NCBI RefSeq assembly: GCF_000009265.1
Contig: NC_008381.1
Location: forward strand, 124,001-188,000
DNA length: 64,000 nucleotides
Direction: 5' to 3'
Origin: Rhizobium johnstonii 3841
Lineage (GTDB): Bacteria; Pseudomonadota; Alphaproteobacteria; Rhizobiales; Rhizobiaceae
The translations under genes and the position numbers were made by a program. Below the pieces are notes generated by a model. It was not told the DNA's origin and did not search any database. It saw only the letters and a list, made by a program, of their open reading frames with translations. Shown here piece by piece: positions 9,030 through 18,037 of the stretch. Numbering within the stretch: position 1 is the first letter of the stretch; each line of letters begins with the position of its first letter.

Positions 9030-10205
9030 ATGCGTCTGAAAATACTCATCACTATTGCCATGATGGCCGGCCCTGCATTGGCGTACGAGCCATTGGTTGA
9101 AAAGCGGGAATTTACCCTGAAAAACTTCGTAACACGTGGAGGCAGGACGGTTCCCGAAATGCGGCTGGGGTATGAAACTTATGGCACGCTGAACGACGCC
9201 AAGGATAATGCCATCCTGATTCCGCATTATTTCAGCGGAAACAGTCACGCGGCGGGAAAATATAAGGAGGCGGATGTAAGCGCTGGCTATTGGGATGCGA
9301 TCATAGGGTCCGGCAAGCCCGTTGATACGGATAAATACTTTGTTGTGTCGGTCGACACACCCGTCAATCTCGGTGCCAACGATCCGAATGTCATCACCAC
9401 CGGCCCGGCGACGACCAATCCCAAAACAGGAAAGCCTTGGGGTATGGATTTCCCGATCATGACAATCGGCGATTTCGTTGATACGCAGAAAGGGCTGATG
9501 GAGCAACTGGGGATTGGGAAATGGCATGCTGTCATGGGCGCCTCCATGGGAGGGCTGCAAAGCTATGAATGGGCAGCACGCTATCCCGACAAGTTGGAGC
9601 GGGTGATTCCGGTCATTTCCTCTGGTTGGGCAGACGCGAACCTTATCGCGTGGCTGGACGTATGGGCGTCGCCGATCAAACTGGATCCAAACTGGAACGG
9701 TGGAGATTATTACACAGGCCAGGCGCCGAATGCAGGGCTGGCTCAAGCGATGAAGACTTTAACGTTGCAGGCAAATTCGGCAGAATGGACCGACGGTACA
9801 TTTGGGCGTGACTGGGCCAGCGAAGGTGCGGATCCCGGGCAGAGTTGGGCGAATGATTATAAGGTTGTCACGAAGCTGAACGAGGCGGGCGCAGCACGAG
9901 TAGCCCAGTCAGATGCGAACCATTTCCTTTATCTCGCGCGCGCCAATCAGCTGTTCGTCGCTGGACAGCCCAAAGACAGCCTCTACAAAGGGCTTCTGAA
10001 TATCGATGTGCCCGTGATGCTGATCTATACCGATGAAGACCTCATCTTTCCTGGAGATGCCGTGCGCGGGACAGGAACGATTATTAAATCAGACGGTACG
10101 CCGGTCGAATTCGTGGAACTGGAAGGTACGCGAGGACATATGGATGGCTTGTTGAGCATTGCTCAGGCGGGAGAGCGAATTCGAGCATTCCTTGAGGCCA
10201 AATAG
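9030..10205 (+). CDS. Exported alpha/beta hydrolase of the homoserine O-acetyltransferase (MetX)-like family
   Basis: A 391-residue protein with a short signal peptide (MRLKILITIAMMAGPALAYE). The alpha/beta-hydrolase core shows the nucleophile elbow GASMGGLQS near residue 170, an acid in MLIYTDEDLIFP and the catalytic histidine in GTRGHMDGLLS near the end. Domain order is that of MetX-type acyltransferases, but cytosolic MetX has no signal peptide, so a periplasmic esterase or lactone hydrolase is more likely. AAGGAGA precedes the ATG. It follows the lactonase operon by 167 bases and may be a later gene of the same catabolic island. Confidence 0.8.
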   Translation: MRLKILITIAMMAGPALAYEPLVEKREFTLKNFVTRGGRTVPEMRLGYETYGTLNDAKDNAILIPHYFSGNSHAAGKYKEADVSAGYWDAIIGSGKPVDTDKYFVVSVDTPVNLGANDPNVITTGPATTNPKTGKPWGMDFPIMTIGDFVDTQKGLMEQLGIGKWHAVMGASMGGLQSYEWAARYPDKLERVIPVISSGWADANLIAWLDVWASPIKLDPNWNGGDYYTGQAPNAGLAQAMKTLTLQANSAEWTDGTFGRDWASEGADPGQSWANDYKVVTKLNEAGAARVAQSDANHFLYLARANQLFVAGQPKDSLYKGLLNIDVPVMLIYTDEDLIFPGDAVRGTGTIIKSDGTPVEFVELEGTRGHMDGLLSIAQAGERIRAFLEAK

Positions 10206-10368
10206 GAGCGGGCTGGCCCTCCCTTTGCTTAAGGCGAGGCAGCAGACGCTGCCGTGCTCGAGGCGGTGTTCGGCCACACCCACCGTCCTCGGACTCCCTA
10301 AGAATATAGCGGCCTCCGGCAAGTCCAAGATAGCCGAGCCGGTCCGCTATGCTTTTACTCGCCGCGAG

Positions 10369-10463
10369 GCGTCGTCGAGAACGATGAGCGGCGCGTTTCC
10401 TGCAAGCCCGGCGCCGAGTTTCATGATCTCGTTGGCCCTGGGACATCAGGACCTTGCCGGCTG
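10369..10463 (-). pseudogene. Aldehyde dehydrogenase fragment, frameshifted
   Basis: Read leftward, GKVLMSQ is followed, in a shifted frame, by GLAGNAPLIVLDDA. These line up with GRILMAQ and MELGGNAPFIVFDDA of the intact dehydrogenase at 5385-6836, at the correct spacing. About 32 codons remain and both sides are unrelated. It is a relic of a separate dehydrogenase gene, since codons differ from the intact copy. Confidence 0.6.
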
Positions 10464-10654
10464 ACTGATAAATTCGCTAGCGTCGCTGTTGCGAGTGATC
10501 AAAACGTGGTTATGAAATCCGGCACTGTTTTTGACCCGCCACGGGTATTTTCTCGAAATGTACCCGTGTCTCCCTGTACGTACGCGTTTTGCAAACATTG
10601 CGGCGTTCAAGGCGCTTCCTTGGATCGAGCGTGCCTCTAACCAGCAAATTGCGC

Positions 10655-11209
10655 ATGAACAAAAGTGCCGAGATGAACCAGAAAAAAATCTATACCATTG
10701 CGGAAGCTGCACGTATTGCGGGATCTACTACATCGACGCTTCGGCTTTGGGAGAAGGAGGGTCTCGTTGTACCGGATCGCTCAAAAAAGGGCCACCGGCG
10801 GTACGACGCTGACCACATTACGCAGTTAAAGCGAATCGCATCGCGCAGAGCAGGCGGACGACTCACCATCGCGGGGATCCGCGAAGATCTCGGGAACACT
10901 TCACCAGAAGCGGGCACGCCTCGGGACGCGAGTGATGCCACTCCGGAAATGAAGAAGCTGGACCAGTTCGAAGACGAAAACGCCCGGTTGAAACGGATGG
11001 TCCTAAGCGAGATGTCGGCGATCCGCGAAATCGTCGAAGTCGAGGCGTCTTCGCCAGAAGCGGACACGCCTTGGGACGTGAGTGATGCCAGTTCGGAAAT
11101 GAAGAAGCTGAGGCAGTTCGAAGACGAAAACGCCCTGTTGAAACGAACATTCGCAGATCTGGCGCTGGTCCGCGAGATGTTGCAGGAGGTCATGCGGCGA
11201 AAGCTCTAA
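10655..11209 (+). CDS. MerR-like HTH protein with IS3 OrfA-like coiled-coil repeats
   Basis: About 184 residues from the ATG at 10655 (ATG at 10673 or an upstream TTG at 10589 are alternatives; none has a good ribosome site). The N-terminal part is a MerR winged helix: YTIAEAARIAGSTTSTLRLW then KKGHRRYDADHI. The rest contains two copies of a roughly 48-residue unit (PEMKKLDQFEDENARLKR and SEMKKLRQFEDENALLKR). The second copy ends like the C-terminus of IS3-family OrfA (ADLALVREMLQEVMRRKL). DNA of the two units is also closely repeated (about 10900-11000 and 11045-11145). It could be a chimera of a regulator and an IS3 orfA, so function is uncertain. Confidence 0.55.
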   Translation: MNKSAEMNQKKIYTIAEAARIAGSTTSTLRLWEKEGLVVPDRSKKGHRRYDADHITQLKRIASRRAGGRLTIAGIREDLGNTSPEAGTPRDASDATPEMKKLDQFEDENARLKRMVLSEMSAIREIVEVEASSPEADTPWDVSDASSEMKKLRQFEDENALLKRTFADLALVREMLQEVMRRKL

Positions 11210-11266
11210 GGCCTGCTCGAAAGCGGGAGGTGGTGAAGGACATGTGTCGGAAAGACGGTCTAGCAG
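11191..11266 (+). pseudogene. IS3-family OrfB start, truncated
   Basis: In the -1 frame relative to the preceding gene the sequence reads KALRPARKREVVKDMC, which is the usual OrfB start just after the programmed frameshift of IS3 elements. It stops after about 25 codons. A near-identical 45-base stretch lies at 53330-53375. Confidence 0.55.
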
Positions 11267-11432
11267 GCTGCTGAAAAACGCTCTGGCTTTTGGGTTGAAC
11301 CGATGATTCCCTGGGGTCGCAACAACGACGAGTTGCTCAACGAAAGCCTGTTTTTCGGCCTCGATCATGCCCGAAGCGCGCCATTGCTGAATGGACGGAC
11401 GATTACAATCCTGTTTCATAACGCCCATCTTT

Positions 11433-13496
11433 CTATGTTGTTGAAGGGAATAAGTTTTCCTGATCTGGATGCGATCCTGTGGGGTGTCGAGGGTTCTGCC
11501 GGGCGCGATCGAGGATCTGATGTGCTTGCGGGGTGGCGAGTTTTGAACGGCTGAAGATCCATGGGCCGTCGGGTAGCGGATGAGCCCCCTCGATCTGGCC
11601 AGCCTCGGCCGCCAGACGCAGCGTTTTTGGCGTTATCCCGAGCAACTTCGCCGCACCGCCCAGATTAAGCCACGGCTCGACCCCGTCGACCCGGGGACGG
11701 AAGACCGGAATCTTGCGATATGACCTCAGCGCGGTGACCCGCTCCCGTGTCCACCGATTGCCATTGCCGGTCGTCAGTCCGTTTCGATTGAGGACACCGG
11801 CAATCACATCGTCATTGGCGATAAGGACGAGCTGTCGTACGGCGTCGACAATATCGTCAGGCGTCGCGTTTCTTTGCCCGCGGCGCCGCTTCGGCAGGCG
11901 CAGCTCGGTGTGGACACCCCCAACCCAATGGATGACGAGGACGATCTCGGAGGTTCCATCATCGAGATCGGCAACCACTTCATTGATGAGCGTTCGCACG
12001 ATACGCTTCTTCAGCCTTGCATCGGTTGTCGGCGCCGTCCAGACGGCGCGGAGGTTCCCCGCAAGTGCGGCTACCTGGGATGCGGACATGGGGATCGGCT
12101 GCGGCGCAACCGTCCGATGTTTGGCAATCTTGGCTTCGATCTCGCCGGCGCGAGCGAGCGCCGTGTTCCAGCGTGCTTCGAGCTCCGACGTCACCAGCCT
12201 GTTCTCCGGATCAGCCGCGTCGTATTGCCGGAATGCCCGGTCGGCGGCATAGCGCGCTGCCTCGAGATCGCGCAGCAGGGCATCCTGAACCTGGTCGCGT
12301 TGGCTGGCCATACGGCGTTCCGCCTCGATGGCGGCGGCAATAGCTCCTGGTTCGACCACCCCGAGCACCGCCTCCTCGATCGCATCATCGACCCGCAAAC
12401 CGCCGAAGGCGATGCAACGTGGTTCGCCGTTGTCGAGCAACCCTCGCCAACAGGAATAGCGCGGGATGTTATGGTTGGCTCCTGTGTAACGAACCGTCAG
12501 CTTCCGGCCGCACCTTTTGCAGCGGAAAAGGCCGGCAAGCAGAGCGTCGCCATGCTTCGGCGCTCCATGATGGCGACTGGCCGGTACATTGTCGCTGACC
12601 ATCTTGCGGATCTCCTCCGCCCTTTCCCAACTGATGTAACCTTCGTGTGCGTCCGGGATCAGCGCCAACCATTCATCACGCGCCTTGCGGCGAATTCCAG
12701 ATCGGCCACCGTATCCCGGGACGGAACGACTCTTACCATAAGCATAAGCGCCGCCGTAGATCGGGTTCGCAATCATCCGGTGGATGGTCGCATAGTTGGG
12801 TCTGCGCCAGATGACATCACCGTCCGCGCGCCTGACGGGCAAATCCAACCCGTGTTCGAGGAACCATAGAAGCGCCTGCCGTGCACTGCCAAGTTCGGCG
12901 ACTTTGTTGAAGACCAACGCAATGGCGTCCTGGATGCGCCGGTCGGGATCTTTCTCGATCCTGTCACCGACCTTCAAAAAGCCGACCGGGACCGTGACGA
13001 CAAGCTCTCCGCGGCGTGCCTTCTCGTAGCGGGCGGAAAGGGAACGCTGACGTAAGAGATCGAGCTCATACTCGTTGAGGCTGCCCTTCAGGCCCAAGAG
13101 CAGCCGGTCATTGCCCTGGCGTGGTGCGTAGACCGCTTCCTGATCGATCAGAACGGTATCAACGACGCGGCACATCTCGATGAGCTGCTGCCAATCGCGG
13201 CTGTTGCGGGCAAAACGCGATACCTCGCGTGCCGCTACCGCCCCCACCTTGCCAAGGCAGACCTCGGCGACCATCCGGTCAAAACCAGCGCGGGTTACAC
13301 CACCGGCGGCCGAACGACCAAGATCGTCATCCACCGTCTCAATGCGCGACCAACCAAGTGCTGTCAGGCGATCGCGCATGGCGTATTGAAGGGTACTGCT
13401 TTCGCGATTGTGCAGAACCTGGTGAGCCGAGGACTGCCGAACATAGAGAATAGCCTTCCGCTCCAGATGGTGCGGCCCGATCTTCTCATGCATCAT
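11433..13496 (-). CDS. Large serine recombinase
   Basis: A 687-residue site-specific recombinase. The N-terminal resolvase domain starts KAILYVRQSSAHQV with the catalytic serine in RQSS and includes EVSRFARNSRDW. A recombinase domain follows (FLEHGLDLPVRRADG, MIANPIYGGAYAYGKSR), then a zinc ribbon (FRCKRCGRKLTV with later cysteines near YSCWRG and PRCIAF) and a coiled-coil region. The last 100 residues contain an extra helix-turn-helix-like stretch (GGAAKLLGITPKTLRLAAEA). GGAGG lies 6 bases before the ATG at 13496. It overlaps the small gene upstream. It probably moved a genomic island or transposon, though I cannot see attachment sites. Confidence 0.9.
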   Translation of the reverse strand: MMHEKIGPHHLERKAILYVRQSSAHQVLHNRESSTLQYAMRDRLTALGWSRIETVDDDLGRSAAGGVTRAGFDRMVAEVCLGKVGAVAAREVSRFARNSRDWQQLIEMCRVVDTVLIDQEAVYAPRQGNDRLLLGLKGSLNEYELDLLRQRSLSARYEKARRGELVVTVPVGFLKVGDRIEKDPDRRIQDAIALVFNKVAELGSARQALLWFLEHGLDLPVRRADGDVIWRRPNYATIHRMIANPIYGGAYAYGKSRSVPGYGGRSGIRRKARDEWLALIPDAHEGYISWERAEEIRKMVSDNVPASRHHGAPKHGDALLAGLFRCKRCGRKLTVRYTGANHNIPRYSCWRGLLDNGEPRCIAFGGLRVDDAIEEAVLGVVEPGAIAAAIEAERRMASQRDQVQDALLRDLEAARYAADRAFRQYDAADPENRLVTSELEARWNTALARAGEIEAKIAKHRTVAPQPIPMSASQVAALAGNLRAVWTAPTTDARLKKRIVRTLINEVVADLDDGTSEIVLVIHWVGGVHTELRLPKRRRGQRNATPDDIVDAVRQLVLIANDDVIAGVLNRNGLTTGNGNRWTRERVTALRSYRKIPVFRPRVDGVEPWLNLGGAAKLLGITPKTLRLAAEAGQIEGAHPLPDGPWIFSRSKLATPQAHQILDRARQNPRHPTGSHPDQENLFPSTT

Positions 13497-13683
13497 GACC
13501 GGCCTCCTTCTGCTGGGAGGTGCGCTCGCAGTTTGCGTGATCGACGAACAGCCGCACGATGAGAACCGTCAGCGCCTGGCGGGTTTCCTCCGGCAACTCC
13601 GGCCATTGTGGCATGCCTGCGGTCATCCCCCTCTGCGGAGCCGAAAACAGATCGAACTGGCATGTCATGGACTGGCGAGGCAT
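13486..13683 (-). CDS. Small conserved protein upstream of the serine recombinase
   Basis: A 65-residue protein from the ATG at 13683, 6 bases after GGAGAG (an ATG at 13689 is too close to it). The central part, QWPELPEETRQALTVLIVRL, is of a type often found encoded immediately before large serine recombinases. It overlaps the recombinase start by 11 bases, suggesting coupled translation. Function unknown. Confidence 0.6.
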   Translation of the reverse strand: MPRQSMTCQFDLFSAPQRGMTAGMPQWPELPEETRQALTVLIVRLFVDHANCERTSQQKEAGHDA

Positions 13684-14022
13684 GGACATCTCTCCGACTC
13701 GTTTCGTGAGAGACCAATGCTGCGCCCATTACCGCAGATTGCGATGAGGCGTCGGCGTCTTCCAGTAACTTTGCCAAAGCATGCAGGCTCGCGAGATCGA
13801 CATGCGGAACTGGCAGGCTGCGCCAATATCCGCTCACGGAACGGTCGAACATCCATGATGGGACTTCAAAAAGCCGATCAGAAGAAGCACCAGATAGGCT
13901 GCAGCGGAAAATGTCCGTACCTTTGGCCAGCGCATCATGGACATGCACGAGCTGACCGCACCAAGGATGCCACGGATATAAAAGCTCACGAACCTCCGTC
14001 CTGTGGGTGTTCTGTCGTCGTG

Positions 14023-14118
14023 TTGTACAACCGTTTCCGGCCGCACTCATCGCTCGGATACCAAAACCCCGCGGACTTTGCCGGGACGATCGCCGCAACG
14101 ACTTCGGGCCGATTAACC
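14023..14118 (+). pseudogene. IS3-family transposase (OrfB) C-terminal fragment
   Basis: The frame reads LYNRFRPHSSLGYQNPADFA, the standard ending of IS3-family OrfB (RPHSSLGYxTPAEF). No rve catalytic core is present upstream. The fragment abuts the helicase-like relic that follows. Confidence 0.7.
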
Positions 14119-14129
14119 ACACAACGGTT

Positions 14130-14700
14130 TCGATCTCTGAGGATGAGGAAAGCGGTGAGATCCGCGAAACCCATCGCCGGTCCAATCTCAAGCCGTTCTT
14201 GGACGACCCGGATTGCTGGCTGGTTGCCTCGATCGAGGACTACGACGTCGAAACGGATAAGGCAAAGCCCGGTCCGATCTTCACCGATCGGGTCATCTCT
14301 CCTCCGGCACCACCCGTCATCGCCAGTGCTGGCGATGCGCTGGCTGTCGTCCTCAACGAACGCGGCCGCGTCGATCCCGAGCATATTGCCGAGTTGCTGC
14401 ATCGCGACCCCAACGTTGTGATCGACGAACTCGGTGACGCCATCTTCCGCGATCCCGCTGATGGCTCCTGGCAGACATCTGACGCTTATTTCTCCGGCCC
14501 GGTCCGCACGAAGCTCATGGGTCGCCGAAGCGGCGGCGGCGCTCGATCCAGTATGCGAGCGCAATGTCCGAGCGCTGCAGGACGTCCAGCCTGCCGACCT
14601 CCGGCCGTCGGATATCACCGCCCGTCTCGGCGCGCCCTGGATTCCGGCTGGCACCTCCGAATGGGGCACGGCGCGCCGCCATGCGGTGAACTGCTGTCCG
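14130..14700 (+). pseudogene. Plasmid helicase/methylase-type protein fragment, frameshifted
   Basis: Remnant of the very large helicase-like protein common on rhizobial and agrobacterial plasmids. The first frame includes CWLVASIEDYDVETDKAKPG, then VDPEHIAELLHRDPNVVIDE and SGPVRTKLM; at about 14515 the homology moves to another frame, reading RNVRALQDVQPADLRPSDIT and ARLGAPWIPAG. Both ends are missing. Family assignment rests on remembered homologues. Confidence 0.6.
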
Positions 14701-15189
14701 TGTCAGTGAAACAGATTTTGGAAGCAGTGCAGCATATGCATCGGTGCATTGCACAATAAATGCCTTCCATCTGATCAAAATATCGTCATAGTGCACACAA
14801 CTGATGCACATGGCGGTCTCCTCCCAGTGCCGCCGCAACAGCTGTTCCCCTCTGGAGGTTTTTGACCTTCACACTTCATGGGCCTCGGTTCTTCCGACGG
14901 CCCATTTTTTTGTTCCCACTCAACCCGGATTCCGAGCTCTTACGTGGGAGCGAAAAAGGCAGGAAAAGAGGGAAAGGAAACCGGTCGCAGATCGGACTTC
15001 CCGTCGCTACTGTCGCTCAACCGCCGCCTGCTCATCCGGCCACTTGTCCTTCGCAAGGCTGTTAGCCCGGCTTGTCCTTCGCGGCAGGGCCGCTCGCCCG
15101 CAGTTGCGCCGGTCGGGCCGATTTGCGGTCCGGGAGTGTCTTCAGGAAAAAATGAAGACAGGAAGGACCGGCAGAAGGCCGCGTCCGCA

Positions 15190-16894
15190 TCCCCGGAAAG
15201 GAACACTCCCATCCAACTCATGAAGGTCGATCCGCGTGCGCTGAAGGACAATCCCGACAATACGCGCCAGTCGAAGTCGACGCCCCAGGCCGACGCGTTG
15301 CTGCTTGCGACCATCAAGGCCGTCGGCGTCATCCAGCCGCCCGTCATTTTCGCCGAAGCCGGCGGCAACGGCTACGTCATCGAAGCCGGTCACCGGCGCA
15401 CCCGCCTGGTCATCGCCGCCGCCATCGAGGAAATGGACGTTATCGTCGTCGAGGCGGCCAACGATAATGGCGCGATGCGTTTGATGATCGAAAACATCGC
15501 GCGCGAGCCCCTCAATCCGGTCGACCAATGGCGGGGCATCGCGCGCCTCGTTGCTCTCGGCTGGACCGAGGAAGCGATTGCGATCGCGCTGGCGTTGCCG
15601 GTTAGACAGAACAGATCCGCAAGCTTCGCCTGCTGGCCAATGTACTGCCGGCGGTGCTCGACATGCCGAACGAGCAGCAGCTGCGCACAATTTCCGCAGC
15701 GTCGCTCGATGAGCAGAAGGAAGTCTGGAAGGCCCACAAGCCGAAGAAGGGTGACACGGCGTCCTGGTGGGCGATCGGAAACGGCCTCACCAAGACCTGC
15801 ATGTTTGCCCGCGATGCGAGTTTCGGCGACGATCTTCGCCAGGCCTATGGCATCGAGTGGGCGGAAGACCTGTTCGGACCAGCCGACGAGGATAACCGCT
15901 AACCGACGAACGTCGAAGCATTCCTCGGTGCGCAGCAGGAGTGGATGAGCAGCAATCTCCCGAAGAAGGGTGCCATCGTCGAGCTCAACAACTGGGGTCA
16001 GCCGCAATTGCCGCCGAAGGCGGAGCGCGTCTACGGCAAGCCCGGCAAGGGCGATTGCACCGCCATGTATCTCGATCGTGAGGGCAAGGTGCAGTCCGCC
16101 CATTTCCGGATGCCGGAGGCCAGACAAGCGAAAGGCAAAGGGCGATCCGACCGCGCCCGGTGTCGAGGACGGAAACGAGGCCATCGACGTTTCAGCCAAG
16201 ATCCGGCCGGACGTGACCCGAAACGGCATCCGACATGATCGGCGATTTCCGCACCGACGCGCTGCACGAGGCGCTGGCGCAGGCCCCGATCGAGGACGAT
16301 ACGCTCATGGCAATGCTGGTGCGTGCGTTTGCTGGACAGAACGTCTCTGTCGACTCCGGCTCCGAAGCCTCCGGGCATCTCTATGGTCCAGGGGTTCGCC
16401 CGGCACGCTGCCCAGTTGATCGGCGAAAACGGCAAGCTGGAGGTCGATATCGACACGCTTCGTGTCGTGGCCAGGCCCTGTCGGCGCGCACCAATCGTTC
16501 GGACAGCGGCGTCGTTGTCCGCATTACCGGCGATGCCATCGGCGCCGACGCAGATCTTCCGAACATGGGCAAGGAAGAGTTCCTCGCGTGCCTCACCCGC
16601 CCGGCTTTGGAAGCGTGCTGCGGCGGCACGAGTGTCGTTCCCCGCCCGCGCGTCAGGGACACCCGCGCTGCCCTTGTCGAGCACTTCAAGGAAGAGCGCT
16701 TCGCGCATCAGTCTGCCCTCTTCGCTCCCGATGACGCGAAGCTGGCCGAGTGGCTTGCCAAAAGCATGGAGGATTGTAGCAAGGTCGACGAATTGCCCGC
16801 CGACGTGGGGGATCCTTCGTCCGGGCCGAAGACGAATCCGCGCCCGACTGCGGAGCGGATCGCCGAGGAAATTTCCTCGCTGCGCCCTCACTAA
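15190..16894 (+). pseudogene. ParB-domain plasmid protein, several frameshifts
   Basis: A decayed gene for a roughly 560-residue ParB/Srx-domain protein. From about 15220 one frame gives KVDPRALKDNPDNTRQSKST, IEAGHRRTRLVIAAA and IENIAREPLNPVDQW. At about 15601 it shifts to a frame with DMPNEQQLRTISAASLDEQ and ends at a stop at 15902. The next frame, from 15905, carries EAFLGAQQEW and LPPKAERVYGKPGKGD; from about 16235 another gives MIGDFRTDALHEALAQAPIE. After a garbled stretch (16380-16500) the original frame returns with VRDTRAALVEHFKEERFAHQ to the stop at 16894. At least four lesions exclude an intact product. Together with the preceding helicase relic it marks a dead plasmid backbone module. 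Confidence 0.75.
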
Positions 16895-17052
16895 GAGAAA
16901 AATTCAATGGGTTGAGGAAAGGCCTGCTCCGATGGAGCCGGCACGTTCGTTGGTGCAAAATGATTATTGACTGTTCGGTTTAAAATGATGCATCACGATC
17001 ATCTTGACGATATAGAGCCGTCAACTGTATAAAACCCGTCAGGAGATGATGT

Positions 17053-17415
17053 GTGCCTCAGTCTGTAGATGCAGGCCTCAAGGAGGCTGACTTTCTTGTC
17101 TCGGCACTCGAGAACGAGGGAGTCGAGTACATCTTCGGCGTCTCCGCCGAGGAAAGCTTTGACGCAGTCGAGTCGCTGCGCAACTCGAAGATCAAGCTGA
17201 GCGGGCGGCGGCCTTCATGGCTCGCCCCCTACGGCCGGCTCACCTGCCAGCGGGGCGTCGGCATCGCCGCGAGTATATATGCCGCAAATACGCTATCAGA
17301 CGATCAGGCCAGCATGCGCTCTGTGATGCGATCGACCTATTTTGATGGCCTTGATTTCGAGCCAGTTCTTTTAAGCTCGGTAAGTTTCGAGAAGAAAGTT
17401 CACCCGCTTCAGTAG
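17053..17415 (+). pseudogene. Acetolactate-synthase-like (ThDP enzyme) N-terminal fragment
   Basis: The frame begins PQSVDAGLKEADFLVSALEN and continues EGVEYIFGVSAEES and ESLRNSKIKL, matching the N-terminal ThDP-binding domain of acetolactate-synthase-like enzymes (ENEGVEYIFGIPGEENLD in relatives). Around 17195 the frame shifts: the neighbouring frame reads ERAAAFMA, while APYGRLT appears in the first. After about 17260 no similarity remains. Normal length is about 550 residues, so this is a stub. Confidence 0.65.
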
Positions 17416-17785
17416 CGAGAACTTGAGGTACCCAGATGCTAACGCCCGGCGTCTTCCTGTCACGACGGGGACATCGGTACTCTCCCAAAAGAAGGATACT
17501 TTCAAATGGCACGTAACCGCACAAACCATTTCACACGAAGAGATCACCAGCGCGTATTGTCCAACAGATGGAACAAGCGCCGCCTTTCAATATTGGAGCA
17601 ACTCAAGCTGATCCTTGGCGGGACGCGCTAATTCATGGAGCACGAAGCTGAATAAAAACGCTGCGGTGAACAACATGACTCTAGTTTAAATGGCGGCTCT
17701 CCAGCACGTCGATCAAAATGCAGGACTGGCTGCGCAGCGATCCGCTTTCCAACTTCTGGCTCAATGAGAATCTTGGAGTGATGAG
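17416..17785. other. Interval with no recognisable gene
   Basis: I see no supported coding region here. It probably holds the promoter of the carrier-protein operon that starts at 17786. Confidence 0.5.
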
Positions 17786-18037
17786 ATGACTAAGGCAATC
17801 CGCGACCTCGTTGCCAAATTCGGCAAGCTTCCTGGGTCGATCGACCAGGTCGCCGACGACGCCGATCTTTATGCGGCAGGTTTGACGTCCTTTGCTTCCG
17901 TGCAGTTGATGCTTGGCCTCGAAGAGGCCTTCGATATCGATTTTCCCGACAATCTCCTGAACCGCAAATCCTTCGCGAGCATCGCGGCGATCGCCAGGAC
18001 CGTCGATCTCATCCGGGATAGCGGGAAGGTCGCCTGA
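17786..18037 (+). CDS. Acyl/aminoacyl carrier protein
   Basis: An 83-residue carrier protein. The phosphopantetheine attachment serine lies in DLYAAGLTSFASVQLML (LTS in place of the usual DSL) near residue 38, followed by the acidic helix LEEAFDIDFPDNLL. Its stop overlaps the next start by one base (TGATGA). The neighbours, an acyl-CoA-dehydrogenase-like protein and the start of an amino-acid:carrier-protein ligase, match known alphaproteobacterial clusters in which aminoacyl-tRNA-synthetase-like ligases load amino acids on a dedicated carrier protein. The bound group here is therefore inferred to be an amino acid. Confidence 0.85.
   Translation: MTKAIRDLVAKFGKLPGSIDQVADDADLYAAGLTSFASVQLMLGLEEAFDIDFPDNLLNRKSFASIAAIARTVDLIRDSGKVA

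Noticed and set aside
10318..10464. A plus-strand reading (IAEPVRYAFTRREAS) that looks a little like IS66 TnpC
   Set aside because: The minus strand over the same bases gives a longer and better match to aldehyde dehydrogenase.
11874..12869. A 331-codon plus-strand frame inside the serine recombinase
   Set aside because: It is antisense to clear recombinase domains and has no motifs of its own.
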